The notes: generated from the letters alone by a model not told the origin. Shown: positions 27,507 to 37,764, counted from the stretch's first letter. The stretch is 64,000 nt of DNA from an uncultured Sedimentitalea sp. (GCA_947504115.1 CANNGH010000006.1:62001-126000); one strand, 5' to 3'. Program-made: numbers and translations.

Positions 27507-28181
27507 TTAGTTCGCAGGCATGACAAAGATTTCCCGGACGCTTGCCCTGGGGGCGGCCTCAAGCGCGAAAAGAACAGAACTTGCGATATCCTCGGGCTTC
27601 AGCTTTTCCGGTTTGGCCTCGTCAAAAAAGGGCGTATCCACCATTCCCGGCGCGATGACCGTCACACGAGCGCCCCATTCCCTGAACTCCTCGGCAAGGT
27701 TGCCGGCATATCCATGCACGAACCACTTGGTCGCCGAATAGACCGAGCCCTTGATATGCGTGCGTCCTGCGGCGGATCCGGTGAGGATCAGATGACCCTC
27801 ATTCTTCTGTAGATAGGGAGCGACGGCTTTGGCTGTCCAGAGCACGCCCATGACGTTCAGGTTCACCATTGCCTGCCAGTCATCCGGCTCTCCCTGCAGC
27901 GTTCCGGCGGCGGATGCTCCGCGACCGGCATTGGCAAAGGCGGCGGTCACATCGCCGAAATGAGCGGCGAGCTTTTCGACAGCCTCCTGCTGCTCGGACA
28001 ACCGGGTGGCGTCACCGGGTAGTGCCAAAGCCCTGTCGCCCAGCTCCCCGACCAGCGCATCCAGCTTGTCGACGGACCGCGCAAACAGCCCGACGTTCCA
28101 ACCGCGCGCGACGGCCATACGTGCGGTCTCGGCACCAATGCCTGACGATGCGCCTGTGATGAAGAGTGTTTTATCGGTCAT
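27507..28181 (-). CDS. SDR family NAD(P)-dependent oxidoreductase
   Basis: 224 aa classical short-chain dehydrogenase, intact. Cofactor motif TGASSGIG at 7-14, NAG in AFANAGRG, the catalytic Ser in LTGSAAGR, and YSATK with the Tyr/Lys pair. A VIAPGMVDTPF loop and a short C-terminus resemble the YdfG/clavulanate-dehydrogenase-like group. Start ATG 28181 preceded by AAGGAGC. It is the only intact ordinary enzyme gene between the pseudogene cluster and the integrase, and its substrate cannot be told. Confidence 0.85.
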   Translation of the reverse strand: MTDKTLFITGASSGIGAETARMAVARGWNVGLFARSVDKLDALVGELGDRALALPGDATRLSEQQEAVEKLAAHFGDVTAAFANAGRGASAAGTLQGEPDDWQAMVNLNVMGVLWTAKAVAPYLQKNEGHLILTGSAAGRTHIKGSVYSATKWFVHGYAGNLAEEFREWGARVTVIAPGMVDTPFFDEAKPEKLKPEDIASSVLFALEAAPRASVREIFVMPAN

Positions 28182-28560
28182 GTTCGCTCCTTGGATCTCG
28201 GTTTGCACCAACAGATAGGGCGGTAGAAGCTGCAAGCCACAGACGTCCGACTGGCCTCCCGCCGCCGCGTCAGCGCCGCAACCACCGCGTCGCCGGGGTT
28301 GATCCAATCCGTCGCGGCGGGGAAAAGCTCGTCACGATTCGGAACGTTCTGCGGAATAGGCGCAGGGCTTACCTCCAATTGGCAAGGCAGCCGAAAAAAT
28401 CGCGGCCGAAATGAAAGCCGCAAGAAAGCGCTGACCAAGCGCACCGTGCCTCAACAAGGCTTGGCAGGTTGCGTCAGGCATGGCGCAATCTCTGCGCAAA
28501 CTGGTGTCGCGCGGTCTGCTGGTGCAAATCTGCCGTTTGATTTCAACGCTGCGCATTTTT
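28182..28560. other. Gap without recognisable gene
   Basis: 379 bp between the SDR start and the tRNA-like repeat. It must hold the SDR promoter on its left end. Overlapping open frames on both strands lack ribosome sites and any recognisable protein pattern. Confidence 0.5.
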
Positions 28561-28584
28561 GCTCCGTTCCCTACCGCCGGAGCC
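28561..28584. repeat. Left direct repeat (attL-like), tRNA 3'-end-like
   Basis: 24 bp beginning GCTCCGTTCCCTACCGCC. Bases 28569-28585 fit the 3' end of a tRNA, CCTAC (T stem), CGCCGGA (acceptor), G (discriminator), CCA, best matching tRNA-Asn as I recall it. The cloverleaf does not extend upstream. Confidence 0.6.
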
Positions 28585-28670
28585 AAAAATCCTCAAAGCC
28601 CTGAAATCATTAGGCAATCTGTGTTAAGAGTCGCAGACTGCCCGTTATGGCACGATTCCTGTTCCTTCGC

Positions 28671-28690
28671 CTGGCACAAACGCTGGCACA
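28671..28690. repeat. Tandem 8-bp repeats upstream of integrase
   Basis: CTGGCACA occurs at 28671-28678 and 28683-28690, a 12-bp period immediately before the integrase ribosome site. Could be recombinase arm sites or autoregulatory sites; short enough to be chance. Confidence 0.3.
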
Positions 28691-28702
28691 GGAGTCGAAG
28701 AC

Positions 28703-30784
28703 ATGCGGTCACGCGTCTCGGCACAATCGCACCTCGAATACCGTCCCTCGGGCTTTCACTGGCGCCGTCGCTGGCCGCGCCGCGTTCTGAGGATCTGCAC
28801 CCCATCGAAAAAGATCTCACTCCTCTTCTCGCTTCGCTCCCACGTCCTCCCCGACGCGAAGGCCCTCGCTCAGAAGCTTACGCTTCTGAGCGACATCGCC
28901 TTCGCCGGAGTGACGGAGAGAACGATGGCGATCGCGCCCGACATCATGGAAAGACTCCTCGTGGAGCTGTGCCGCTTCCTGATCGAAGCAGCCGATGTTG
29001 CGCGTGAGGACGCACCGATGCGCACGCCGGAGGTCGCGGCCTATGAATTGGCCTGCGCCAACGCTGCCGTCGAGACGCTGCGGCATGCGATCGCGAGCCG
29101 GGACCGCGAAAAGGCGCGCAACCCGCTCCAAGAGGTCGCCGCACGTCTCGGCATCACCCTCGACGAGACCGACCCGGATTGGCGACGGCTCGCGTTTCGA
29201 GCCCTTCGGATCATGCTCGACGCAGAGCAGGAGAACCTGCGCCGTGATCAGGGTGTGTTCGACGAGCCGTCCGCGGCATCGAAAGCTGCGCGGAATCTCG
29301 TCGACGTGGGACCAACTGTCTCCGCGCTGCCTTTCATGCCGCGGACATCACCGATGCCGCCCGCGCCTTGCCCTGCCCAGGAAGTTGCTCCCGTGACGGA
29401 TCAAGATCTGGCGCCTACAGCGGCTTCTTCACGGCCCTTCGCACCTACGCAGGAAGACGTGCAACAGCCGCGGGTCCTCACAAAAACCGAGCCGGCGGCG
29501 GTGCTCTCGCCCGAGCCGCCCCGGGCTCAGTCGTCCTGCCCGACCATCGAGACGGGATCGGAGGACTACATCGAGGTCCGCAGCCAAGGCTACAAGACCT
29601 TCAAACCGACCGAACAGGCCAACGAGACTGCCGGGAATAGCTGGGCGCGGAACACTGCCCCCAATGTTCGGTCTACCGCGCGACTCCTCTCGCGGATTCT
29701 CGGGGACAAGCCCTTCGACCAGATCACAGATGAGGAACTGAAGGCGGCCTGGGAGATCGTCGCGCGCGTGCCGCATACATACCAGGCCAAGACCAGCAAG
29801 ATGTCGCCGCAGGAAGCCGCCGATGACGCCGACGCCACGGAGGCGCACAATGCGGAAATCACGCGCGCCAGGCTGAAGAAACAGGGGGCCAGTCCGGGCA
29901 AGATCGAGTCCGAGATCCTGAAAGGCCGCATCAAGCGCCTGCGGACCGCAACGATCTATCGCCACATGCAGGACTTCCAGCGCATCTGCGTCTTTCACAA
30001 GAAACGCGGTCACCTAGCGGAGAACATCATGGAAGACCACATCTGGGAGACCGCAGAATATGAGCGCCGGGAGATCCTCGAGGAAGACAACGAGCGCCAG
30101 ACCTGGTGCGGCAAGCTCGACGGGCTGTTCCGCTCGCCGATCTTCCAGGACAAGCTGGACGACGTGGGTGATCCGATGTTTTGGGCGCCACTCATCGCGG
30201 TCCACATGGGCCTTCGGAGCGAGGAAGTGCTCCAGCTGTATCTCGATGACATCCAGATCATCGATGACATCCCGTGCATCGTTCTGAAACAGGGGCCGGG
30301 CCAGAGCCTCAAAAGCAAGGCATCGCGCCGGACCATCCCGATCCATGACAATCTGCTGAAGCTCGGCTTCATGCAGCTCGTCGCCGGCCTTGCACGCGCC
30401 GGCGAGCCGCGCCTCTTCCCCTGGCTCGAGCGGAGCGAAAGCAAAAAGACCTATACCGAGACCTTCTCCAAGAGGTTCACCAGGTATCGCCAAGACCACA
30501 AGATCTACGACAAACAGCGGGATTTCCACAGCTTCCGGACAACGTTCAACCACCTCCTGATCCAGTCGGAGTGCCCGGACAGCCAGCGGCGGGCTCTGAT
30601 GGGCCATGTGGAGCGGGATGTCGGCATCACCAATTACAACCCGGGCGGCTTCGCCTTGACGTTGCTCCGCAAGCGCGTGAACGCCGTGGTGGTCGACATT
30701 TCCATGATCCGGTCGCCGTTCGCGGAGATCAGCTCGGCCAGTGTGACCGACCTGGTTTCTCGTAGGGCCAAGGCATCCGCCTGA
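28703..30784 (+). CDS. Tyrosine recombinase / site-specific integrase
   Basis: 693 aa, much longer than lambda-type integrases. A basic N-terminal segment (YRPSGFHWRRRWPRR) is followed by helices and a Pro/Glu-rich linker (about 200-290), then a SAM-like core-binding domain. The catalytic domain has Arg505 (GLRSEEVL), His609/Arg612 (FHSFRTTF), His635 (MGHVE) and the nucleophile Tyr645 (GITNY), so the active site looks intact. ATG 28703 has AGGAG 8 nt upstream. It lies 118 bp from the tRNA-like repeat. The basic start resembles DUF6538-type integrases. Confidence 0.92.
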   Translation: MRSRVSAQSHLEYRPSGFHWRRRWPRRVLRICTPSKKISLLFSLRSHVLPDAKALAQKLTLLSDIAFAGVTERTMAIAPDIMERLLVELCRFLIEAADVAREDAPMRTPEVAAYELACANAAVETLRHAIASRDREKARNPLQEVAARLGITLDETDPDWRRLAFRALRIMLDAEQENLRRDQGVFDEPSAASKAARNLVDVGPTVSALPFMPRTSPMPPAPCPAQEVAPVTDQDLAPTAASSRPFAPTQEDVQQPRVLTKTEPAAVLSPEPPRAQSSCPTIETGSEDYIEVRSQGYKTFKPTEQANETAGNSWARNTAPNVRSTARLLSRILGDKPFDQITDEELKAAWEIVARVPHTYQAKTSKMSPQEAADDADATEAHNAEITRARLKKQGASPGKIESEILKGRIKRLRTATIYRHMQDFQRICVFHKKRGHLAENIMEDHIWETAEYERREILEEDNERQTWCGKLDGLFRSPIFQDKLDDVGDPMFWAPLIAVHMGLRSEEVLQLYLDDIQIIDDIPCIVLKQGPGQSLKSKASRRTIPIHDNLLKLGFMQLVAGLARAGEPRLFPWLERSESKKTYTETFSKRFTRYRQDHKIYDKQRDFHSFRTTFNHLLIQSECPDSQRRALMGHVERDVGITNYNPGGFALTLLRKRVNAVVVDISMIRSPFAEISSASVTDLVSRRAKASA

Positions 30785-31298
30785 TCTGGAGCGCGCGGGA
30801 TCACATCGTGGCGATCTCGTGCGCAGCGATCACTTGTCGATCGGCAACCTACTGCGAGACCCGCGCAACGGTGCTTTCCAATTCACGCCTCCGTGCCTGA
30901 CCACCGCAGCATCAGGGAAACGCTGCATCGGGCAGCGCAATTGCGGTCACATTGCTCGAACGGGCCTTGTCGCTGGTCGATGCGTTCTCATTGGTCCAGC
31001 TGCTGATCGGGCTCCCGTTTTAGCAGCCGAGTGACTTGGCCTGAATGATGACCAAGCGCCCGGTCAGCAAGATCGAAGAACGCGGTGTCAATCGCGCGCC
31101 GGCTTAGCAGCAGAAGAATGTGGCCCGGCGCGCGCGCTTCCGGTGATCCGATCCGGCAGCGGGGAGCAGTGCTCCGTCAATGCGGCGCATTTGGAAATGC
31201 GCCGCGTCCTTCACGTTTCGAAAAGGGCATTTGTGATGCTGTAGGCTTCGGCTGCGTCGAGCGCCGCCTCGACCAACCGCGAGCTCCTGGACGGCGAC
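30785..31298. other. Gap after integrase with a perfect hairpin
   Basis: 514 bp with no gene I can support. It contains a perfect 11-bp inverted repeat with a 2-nt apex at 31182-31205 (GCGGCGCATTT and its complement) without a T run. The rest looks like decayed island DNA. Confidence 0.5.
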
Positions 31299-31499
31299 AT
31301 GATGGAGATGTTGCAGAACAATCCCGCGAATGTCGTCTACGGGGCGTTCTCGCAGGAGTTCATGCGCCAGATGATCCGGCAGTTCCAGAAGAGCAGCCAG
31401 ATGCGCAGCATTGTCATGAGCGACACGAAGGCAAGAGAGCAGTTGACGAAGCATTTCTTCCAGCGTGCACAACGAGTGGCGAGAGAAGCCAGAAATTGA
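31299..31499 (+). CDS. Small helical protein or C-terminal gene fragment
   Basis: 66 aa, Met/Gln/Arg-rich and helical (GAFSQEFMRQMIRQFQKSSQ; KHFFQRAQRVAREARN at the end). The frame opens 18 codons earlier without a start codon, and the first residues have no clear ribosome site, so it reads more like the tail of a larger lost protein than a complete gene. No function recognised. Confidence 0.35.
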   Translation: MMEMLQNNPANVVYGAFSQEFMRQMIRQFQKSSQMRSIVMSDTKAREQLTKHFFQRAQRVAREARN

Positions 31500-31729
31500 T
31501 CTCAGGCGCACCGGACAAAATGAACACGTCGTCTCGTTCACACGAAAACCCTGAGGAACCATGCTGACCTATACTTTTACAGTCATCCCCGGGGGCCTCT
31601 CGGCCATGAGAGCGGCCGCGAACCCTTCTCACGGTTGGAAGCATCGGTGTGTTGAGATGGTCGCTCGATCTGGCGTCGAGACACGGTAATGATTCCGGCT
31701 GCGCCTGTGCAAGCAAGTGATGACCTCAA

Positions 31730-32528
31730 GTGCCTCGACGAGGCACTCACAGCCGTCGTCGGAGCCATCCTTCAACAGTCAAACCGCACATCCGTGAAGT
31801 GGGTGAAGGCGTAGGACGGCGTAGCGCCGCCGTGGTTCTCGCGGTCACGCTCCAGCGTCTGGTCGACAATCCTGATCGCGCATGGAGCCCGGAGGAAACT
31901 CTGGTCCTGGATGCCCTCCGCCGGTCCCGGCGCGACCTTGCCGAAGCCAGTGACACGGAACTCGCGACCTACCTCGGAGGCCTTCAGCCGGACCAGCTGC
32001 GAGGGGTCGTCTCAAACGTGAAGGCCATCTACCATGAGCTGCTTTTCGAAGCCGCCGAGGACCTGGACGGCGATGCCGTGATGGCGGAACTCCCCCAAGC
32101 CACGAACCATCCCGGATCGGACGTGGAGTTCACAATGGAGGGCGAGGTCATTGGTGCCGTGCAACTCAAGGCCGTGGCCTCGCCCGAGCACATCTACGAC
32201 CATCTGGCTCGCTATCCCGGAATCGACATCCTGACGACCGAAGAGGTCGCCAACATGATCCCCGGCGTCTCCAGCAGCGGATACAGCAACGTCGCCCTTG
32301 AGGCAGAGGTGCGCGAGGTTTTCGGTCTTCTCCCGGACGACAAGGTGCCGGAAGAACTGCTGGAGACCGTCGGCGCCTCCACTCTTGTCAGTGCAGCCGT
32401 TGCGGCAGGACAGGCCCTCCGCGCGGGCCACGTCGATCCTCGCGCTCTCATGCATGGCCGCGATGGGCGACTTCGGTGTCGGTCTAACGACGGCGCTCGC
32501 ACTCGAAGCACTCCTTGGCGGGGCGTAG
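31730..32528 (+). pseudogene. Island cargo gene, unknown function, frameshifted near its end
   Basis: The frame from GTG 31730 gives a protein-like sequence from about residue 25 to 240 (RLVDNPDRAWSPEETLVLDA; AIYHELLFEAAEDLDG; ILTTEEVANMIPGVSSSGYS). Near 32455 it loses coherence, while the next frame continues naturally as AAMGDFGVGLTTALALEALL and stops at 32528. One indel therefore separates the body from a Gly/Leu-rich hydrophobic tail. The stretch SDVEFTMEGEVIGAVQLKAV looks like a D...QxK core of a restriction-endonuclease-like fold, which is speculative. The true start is unclear. Confidence 0.5.
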
Positions 32529-32671
32529 GGCCCGGATCATCCACGCTCCACACCAATGCTCTCCCCGCACTTGCCAGATGGCACAGGTTACGGCACAAAG
32601 GCTGTCTCACTGCGGAGTCGGACAGGAGTCGCTCCGGAAAAGTGTCGCGATTTCAGTTCGTTGAGCTGAAC

Positions 32672-32695
32672 GCTCCGTTCCCTACCGCCGTAGCC
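32672..32695. repeat. Right direct repeat (attR-like)
   Basis: Identical to 28561-28584 except one G-to-T change in the acceptor-like part. Followed, as on the left, by a CCCTGAAAT-CATT-like stretch (one indel), so similarity extends loosely past the core. Confidence 0.6.
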
Positions 32696-32856
32696 GACCT
32701 TCCCTGAAATTCATTCGCCCGGCAGGAATAGTGCCGGACTCTCTACCAAGGTTCCGCGACTTCGCGGGCGCCGTTGCCGCCACTCGCAGACAATCCAACT
32801 GCATCAGCTCTCGCTCTTGCCTATCCATTTTTGCAGCGGTTTCTGAACTGATGCAC

Positions 32857-32883
32857 TGTCCAGAACTGGATAGGTTCTGGACA
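32857..32883. repeat. Perfect 10-bp inverted repeat downstream of guaB
   Basis: TGTCCAGAAC and GTTCTGGACA separated by TGGATAG. The spacer itself is complementary to CTATCCA at 32821-32827, allowing alternative pairing. It is 56 bp beyond the guaB stop on the guaB strand, with no T run. Could be a processing hairpin, operator or remnant of the island end. Confidence 0.5.
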
Positions 32884-32938
32884 TGTTCGCAACTATTCCG
32901 CTGATACAGAACCCTACGAAATACCTATAACCCATTGT

Positions 32939-34423
<1,485 letters not shown>

Positions 34424-34502
34424 CTATCGCACCAAAACCGACCCGAGGAAAGCGCGCATCGACCATTTCCGCGCTGCGCCCGCGACTTTCCCCACACCGT
34501 GG

Positions 34503-34542
34503 CTTCTTCTTGCAGGAAAATATCCCCGCCGGAGGCTCCCGC
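34503..34542. repeat. Dispersed intergenic repeat, family A copy 2
   Basis: 40 bp sharing 37 positions with 19571-19610. It lies in the divergent gap between guaB and the ASKHA gene, where a terminator would make no sense. A partially matched hairpin partner follows to about 34550. Confidence 0.7.
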
Positions 34543-34657
34543 ACCCTCGGCGCGCGCGACGCCGAATGACGCGGGCGGCGGGCGTTTTGCCGTTCCCCGC
34601 CCTTCGCCGCCGGTGCAAGCTTCTATCCTGAGCGATAAAGGCAGAAGGCGCGCACAG

Positions 34658-36706
34658 ATGACCAAGGATCCACTCGTGGTATTCACCCCGTCCGGCAAAC
34701 GCGGACGCTTTGCCCCCGGCACGCCGGTTCTGACGGCGGCACGCCAGCTGGGGGTCGATCTCGATTCGGTCTGCGGCGGGCGCGGCATCTGTTCGCGCTG
34801 CCAGGTCGCTCCGGCTTACGGGTCGTTTCCCAAACACGGCGTCACCGTTTCCGAGAACGCGCTGTCGGAATGGAACGCGGTCGAGCAGCGCTACGACGAC
34901 AAGCGCGGGCTGCAGGCCGGGCGACGGTTGGGCTGTCAGGCCACCATCCAGGGCGATGTGGTGATCGACGTCCCCCCCGAAAGCCAGGTCCACCGCCAGG
35001 TGGTGCGCAAACGGGCCGAAGCGCGCGACATCGTGATGAACCCCGCCGTGCGCCTTTACTATGTCGAGGTCGCCGAACCCGACATGCACGACCCTTCGGG
35101 CGATCTGGAACGTTTGCGCGACGCACTTGCGACGCAATGGGATCTGCCGCGCGTTCACATCGACCTGCCGGTGCTGAAGGACATGCAGCCGATCCTGCGC
35201 AAGGGCGGCTGGAAGGTCACCTGCGCCGTGCATCTGGGCGACGCCGCCGCGCCGCCCCGGATCATGCGCCTGTGGCCCGGCTTTCACGAAGACCCGATTT
35301 TCGGCCTTGCCGTCGATCTCGGCTCGACCACCATCGCGGGGCATCTGTGCAACCTGCAAACCGGCGAGGTCGTCGCCTCGTCGGGCATCATGAACCCGCA
35401 GATCCGCTTTGGCGAAGATCTGATGAGCCGGGTCAGCTATTCGATGATGAACACGGGCGGCGCCGATGAAATGACCGCCGCCGTGCGCGAAGGCATGAAC
35501 GCGCTGTTCCGACAGGTCGCCGAAGAGGCCGGGATAGAAACTACCGACATTCTGGACGCTGTTTTCGTGTGCAACCCGGTCATGCACCACCTGTTTCTGG
35601 GCATCGATCCGTTCGAACTGGGCCAGGCGCCGTTTGCGCTGGCCTCATCGGACGCGATGAACCTGATGGCCCGCGATCTCGATCTGACTGCCCTGCCACC
35701 CTCGGCGCGGGTTTACCTCTTGCCCTGTATCGCCGGCCATGTCGGCGCCGACGCCGCCGCTGTCGCGCTGTCCGAGGCGCCTGACAAATCCGAGGATCTG
35801 GTGCTGGTCGTCGATGTCGGCACCAATGCCGAGATCCTGCTGGGCAACCGCGAAAAGGTGCTGGCCTGCTCCTCGCCCACCGGCCCGGCTTTCGAGGGCG
35901 CGCAGATCTCCTCGGGCCAGCGCGCCGCCCCCGGCGCGATCGAACGGGTCGAGATCGACGCGACAACGAAAGAGCCGCGTTTCAAGGTGATCGGCAGCGA
36001 TCTCTGGTCGACCGAAGAGGGGTTCGACGACGTCATCGCCACCACCGGCATCACCGGCATCTGCGGCTCGGGCATCATCGAGATGGTGGCCGAGATGCGG
36101 CTAGCCGGGCTGGTCGATGCCTCGGGCCTGATCGGATCGGCCGCGCAGACCGGATCCGCGCGCTGCATCGTCGAGGGGCGCACCAATTCCTATCTGGTCT
36201 GGGACGGCAGCGACGATGGCGGCCCGCGCATCACCGTCACCAACCGCGACATCCGCGAGATCCAGATGGCAAAGGCCGCGCTTTATTCCGGCGCGCGCCT
36301 GTTGATGGACAAGTTCGGCGTCGACAAGGTGGACCGCGTGGTTCTGGCGGGCGCGTTCGGCGCGCATATCAGCCCGAAACACGCGATGATTCTGGGCATG
36401 ATCCCCGACGCGCCGCTGGACAAGGTGACATCGGCAGGCAATGCCGCCGGCACCGGCGCGCGCATCGCCCTGTTGAACCGCGACGCGCGCATCGAGATCG
36501 AGGCGACTGTACGCGCCATCCACAAGGTCGAAACCGCCATCGAGCCACGCTTTCAGGAGCATTTCGTGAACGCCTCGGCCATCCCCAACGCGGTCGAGCC
36601 TTTCCCCATCCTCAACAGCATCGTCACCCTGCCCGACCTGTCGTTCAACCAGCAAGGCGACGAAAGCGAAACCGGCGGCGGACGTCGTAGACGACGGCGC
36701 GGCTAG
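34658..36706 (+). CDS. ASKHA-domain protein with N-terminal 2Fe-2S ferredoxin (RACo-like activator)
   Basis: 682 aa. The N-terminal ferredoxin domain has Cys39, Cys45, Cys48 and Cys93 (C-x5-C-x2-C-x44-C, plant-type 2Fe-2S). A linker follows, then an ASKHA ATPase-like domain with AVDLGSTTIAGHL (phosphate 1), VVDVGTNAEILLG (phosphate 2), GITGICGSGIIE and VVLAGAFGAHI. This is the architecture of reductive activators of corrinoid proteins. ATG 34658 with AGAAGG upstream. The C-terminus is Arg-rich (GGGRRRRRRG). No corrinoid protein or methyltransferase lies in the window, so its partner is remote. Confidence 0.85.
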   Translation: MTKDPLVVFTPSGKRGRFAPGTPVLTAARQLGVDLDSVCGGRGICSRCQVAPAYGSFPKHGVTVSENALSEWNAVEQRYDDKRGLQAGRRLGCQATIQGDVVIDVPPESQVHRQVVRKRAEARDIVMNPAVRLYYVEVAEPDMHDPSGDLERLRDALATQWDLPRVHIDLPVLKDMQPILRKGGWKVTCAVHLGDAAAPPRIMRLWPGFHEDPIFGLAVDLGSTTIAGHLCNLQTGEVVASSGIMNPQIRFGEDLMSRVSYSMMNTGGADEMTAAVREGMNALFRQVAEEAGIETTDILDAVFVCNPVMHHLFLGIDPFELGQAPFALASSDAMNLMARDLDLTALPPSARVYLLPCIAGHVGADAAAVALSEAPDKSEDLVLVVDVGTNAEILLGNREKVLACSSPTGPAFEGAQISSGQRAAPGAIERVEIDATTKEPRFKVIGSDLWSTEEGFDDVIATTGITGICGSGIIEMVAEMRLAGLVDASGLIGSAAQTGSARCIVEGRTNSYLVWDGSDDGGPRITVTNRDIREIQMAKAALYSGARLLMDKFGVDKVDRVVLAGAFGAHISPKHAMILGMIPDAPLDKVTSAGNAAGTGARIALLNRDARIEIEATVRAIHKVETAIEPRFQEHFVNASAIPNAVEPFPILNSIVTLPDLSFNQQGDESETGGGRRRRRRG

Positions 36707-37041
36707 CTGTTGGAGTCCCAGAAACAGCGGTCGAATTCGACATAGCGCCGCAGGGTCTCGACGTGACCGACCGGCACCAGCCGCGAGCAGCCCTCGATCG
36801 CGGCGCGTGACTCATAAACCGACACCACCCCCACCTCGCCCGCGCGGCCCGTTGCGCAAAGCCGCTCGCCCGGCGCCAGATCGCGCAGCAGCCGCGCGCC
36901 GGCCGGTGCCTCGACGGCGAAGAGGAGTGCGCGGGTATCCGCATTCCGCACGCAAAGACGGTTTTCCGCACCGCGCTCCTGCGCACAAGCGCCGCCTGCA
37001 AGCGTCGCGCAGGCCAGAATAGCCGCTATCCACATCCTCAT
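36703..37041 (-). CDS. Exported small protein, unknown
   Basis: 112 aa. A signal peptide (MRMWIAAILACATLAGGACA, cleavage after AxA-like end) precedes a compact domain with four Cys (NRLCVRNADTRALLFAVEAP, ERLCATG, EGCSRLVP, FDRCFWD) that could form two disulfides in the periplasm. Its stop overlaps the end of the ASKHA gene by 4 bp, tail to tail. Divergent from the P460-like gene. No family recognised. Confidence 0.75.
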   Translation of the reverse strand: MRMWIAAILACATLAGGACAQERGAENRLCVRNADTRALLFAVEAPAGARLLRDLAPGERLCATGRAGEVGVVSVYESRAAIEGCSRLVPVGHVETLRRYVEFDRCFWDSNS

Positions 37042-37218
37042 GCGCCGCTCCTCCCTTTTTCCGATAGTGACTGCGTCCGCCTTGCCCCGTCAAACCACGA
37101 TTGGCCCGCGCCGCAACACGAGACAGTGATTCATCGTGACGGCACGGCGCTGGCCGGTCGCAGTAGAATTGACGGCACGACAAGCAATGATATTCAACAG
37201 ACAACAGGGATTATTGCC

Positions 37219-37764
37219 ATGAAACGACACTTGTTGGGCGGGATAGCCGTCGCGCTGCTGACCGCATTCGCGGCCAAGGCGCAGGATCAGGTCTTTGGCA
37301 CCGATACCGATGCAGGTTATGCTGAAAAAATCTGGGCGGCGATGCGGGAACAGAACCTGATCGGCGATACCATGCTGCGCGCCTTTCCCTATGAGGGCGT
37401 GGAACCTCACGGCAAGATGCTGGAAACCTTCTATTCCAGCGCCAGCATCGACGGCCACGACGGCGCGCTGATCGTCAAGCGCAATTTCGGCCCCGAAGGC
37501 GTGACTGCCGATCAAGTCCTGTCCGACCCCGGCAAGCATCTGGGCGCGGTCACGGTGATGTTCCGCCGCGAAGAAGGCTACGACCCCGACAACGGCAACT
37601 GGTTCTGGGCGAAATACCTGCCCGACGGGTCGCTGGACAAGAACCCCAACGGCATGCGCCTGGCGGGTCGCGTCGCCAAAGGCGCAGACGCGGGCTGCAT
37701 CGCCTGCCATTCCGGCGCGGGCGGCGATTACCTGTTCACCACCGACCATCTGCCGGCCGAATAG
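37219..37764 (+). CDS. Cytochrome P460 family c-type heme protein
   Basis: 181 aa. Signal peptide MKRHLLGGIAVALLTAFAAKA, so periplasmic. The P460 domain runs through GALIVKRNFGPEGV, TVMFRREEGYDPDNGNWFWA and GRVAKGADAGCIACHSGA. The single heme site is Cys160-x-x-Cys163-His164 near the C-terminus, where family members have it. P460 proteins oxidise hydroxylamine or bind NO; which applies here is not decidable. Start chosen at the ATG before the signal peptide; an upstream in-frame extension has no signal logic. Confidence 0.83.
   Translation: MKRHLLGGIAVALLTAFAAKAQDQVFGTDTDAGYAEKIWAAMREQNLIGDTMLRAFPYEGVEPHGKMLETFYSSASIDGHDGALIVKRNFGPEGVTADQVLSDPGKHLGAVTVMFRREEGYDPDNGNWFWAKYLPDGSLDKNPNGMRLAGRVAKGADAGCIACHSGAGGDYLFTTDHLPAE

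Larger units (their letters stand above)
28561..32695. mobile_element. Integrative element remnant bounded by tRNA-like direct repeats
   Basis: A 4.1-kb unit with a tyrosine recombinase at its left end. 24-bp direct repeats bound it (28561-28584 and 32672-32695, one mismatch). The left repeat plus one base contains the pattern of a tRNA 3' end: T-stem 3' strand, acceptor strand, discriminator G and CCA (28569-28585). That layout (att site, then int, then cargo, then att) is normal for tRNA-targeting islands. No complete tRNA is present at either end, so this may be a secondary-site insertion or a rearranged remnant. Cargo is one frameshifted gene and one small ORF. Confidence 0.6.

Noticed and set aside
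28561-28585. A complete tRNA-Asn gene at the left island border
   Set aside because: Only the 3' T-arm/acceptor portion matches; upstream bases do not form D or anticodon arms.
25247-32938. CRISPR array or defence operon in the accessory region
   Set aside because: No regularly spaced repeats and no intact nuclease, methylase or toxin genes; only direct repeats at island borders and one frameshifted cargo gene.
34503-34542. Family A repeat read as a terminator
   Set aside because: It lies in the promoter gap between two divergent genes, where nothing needs terminating.
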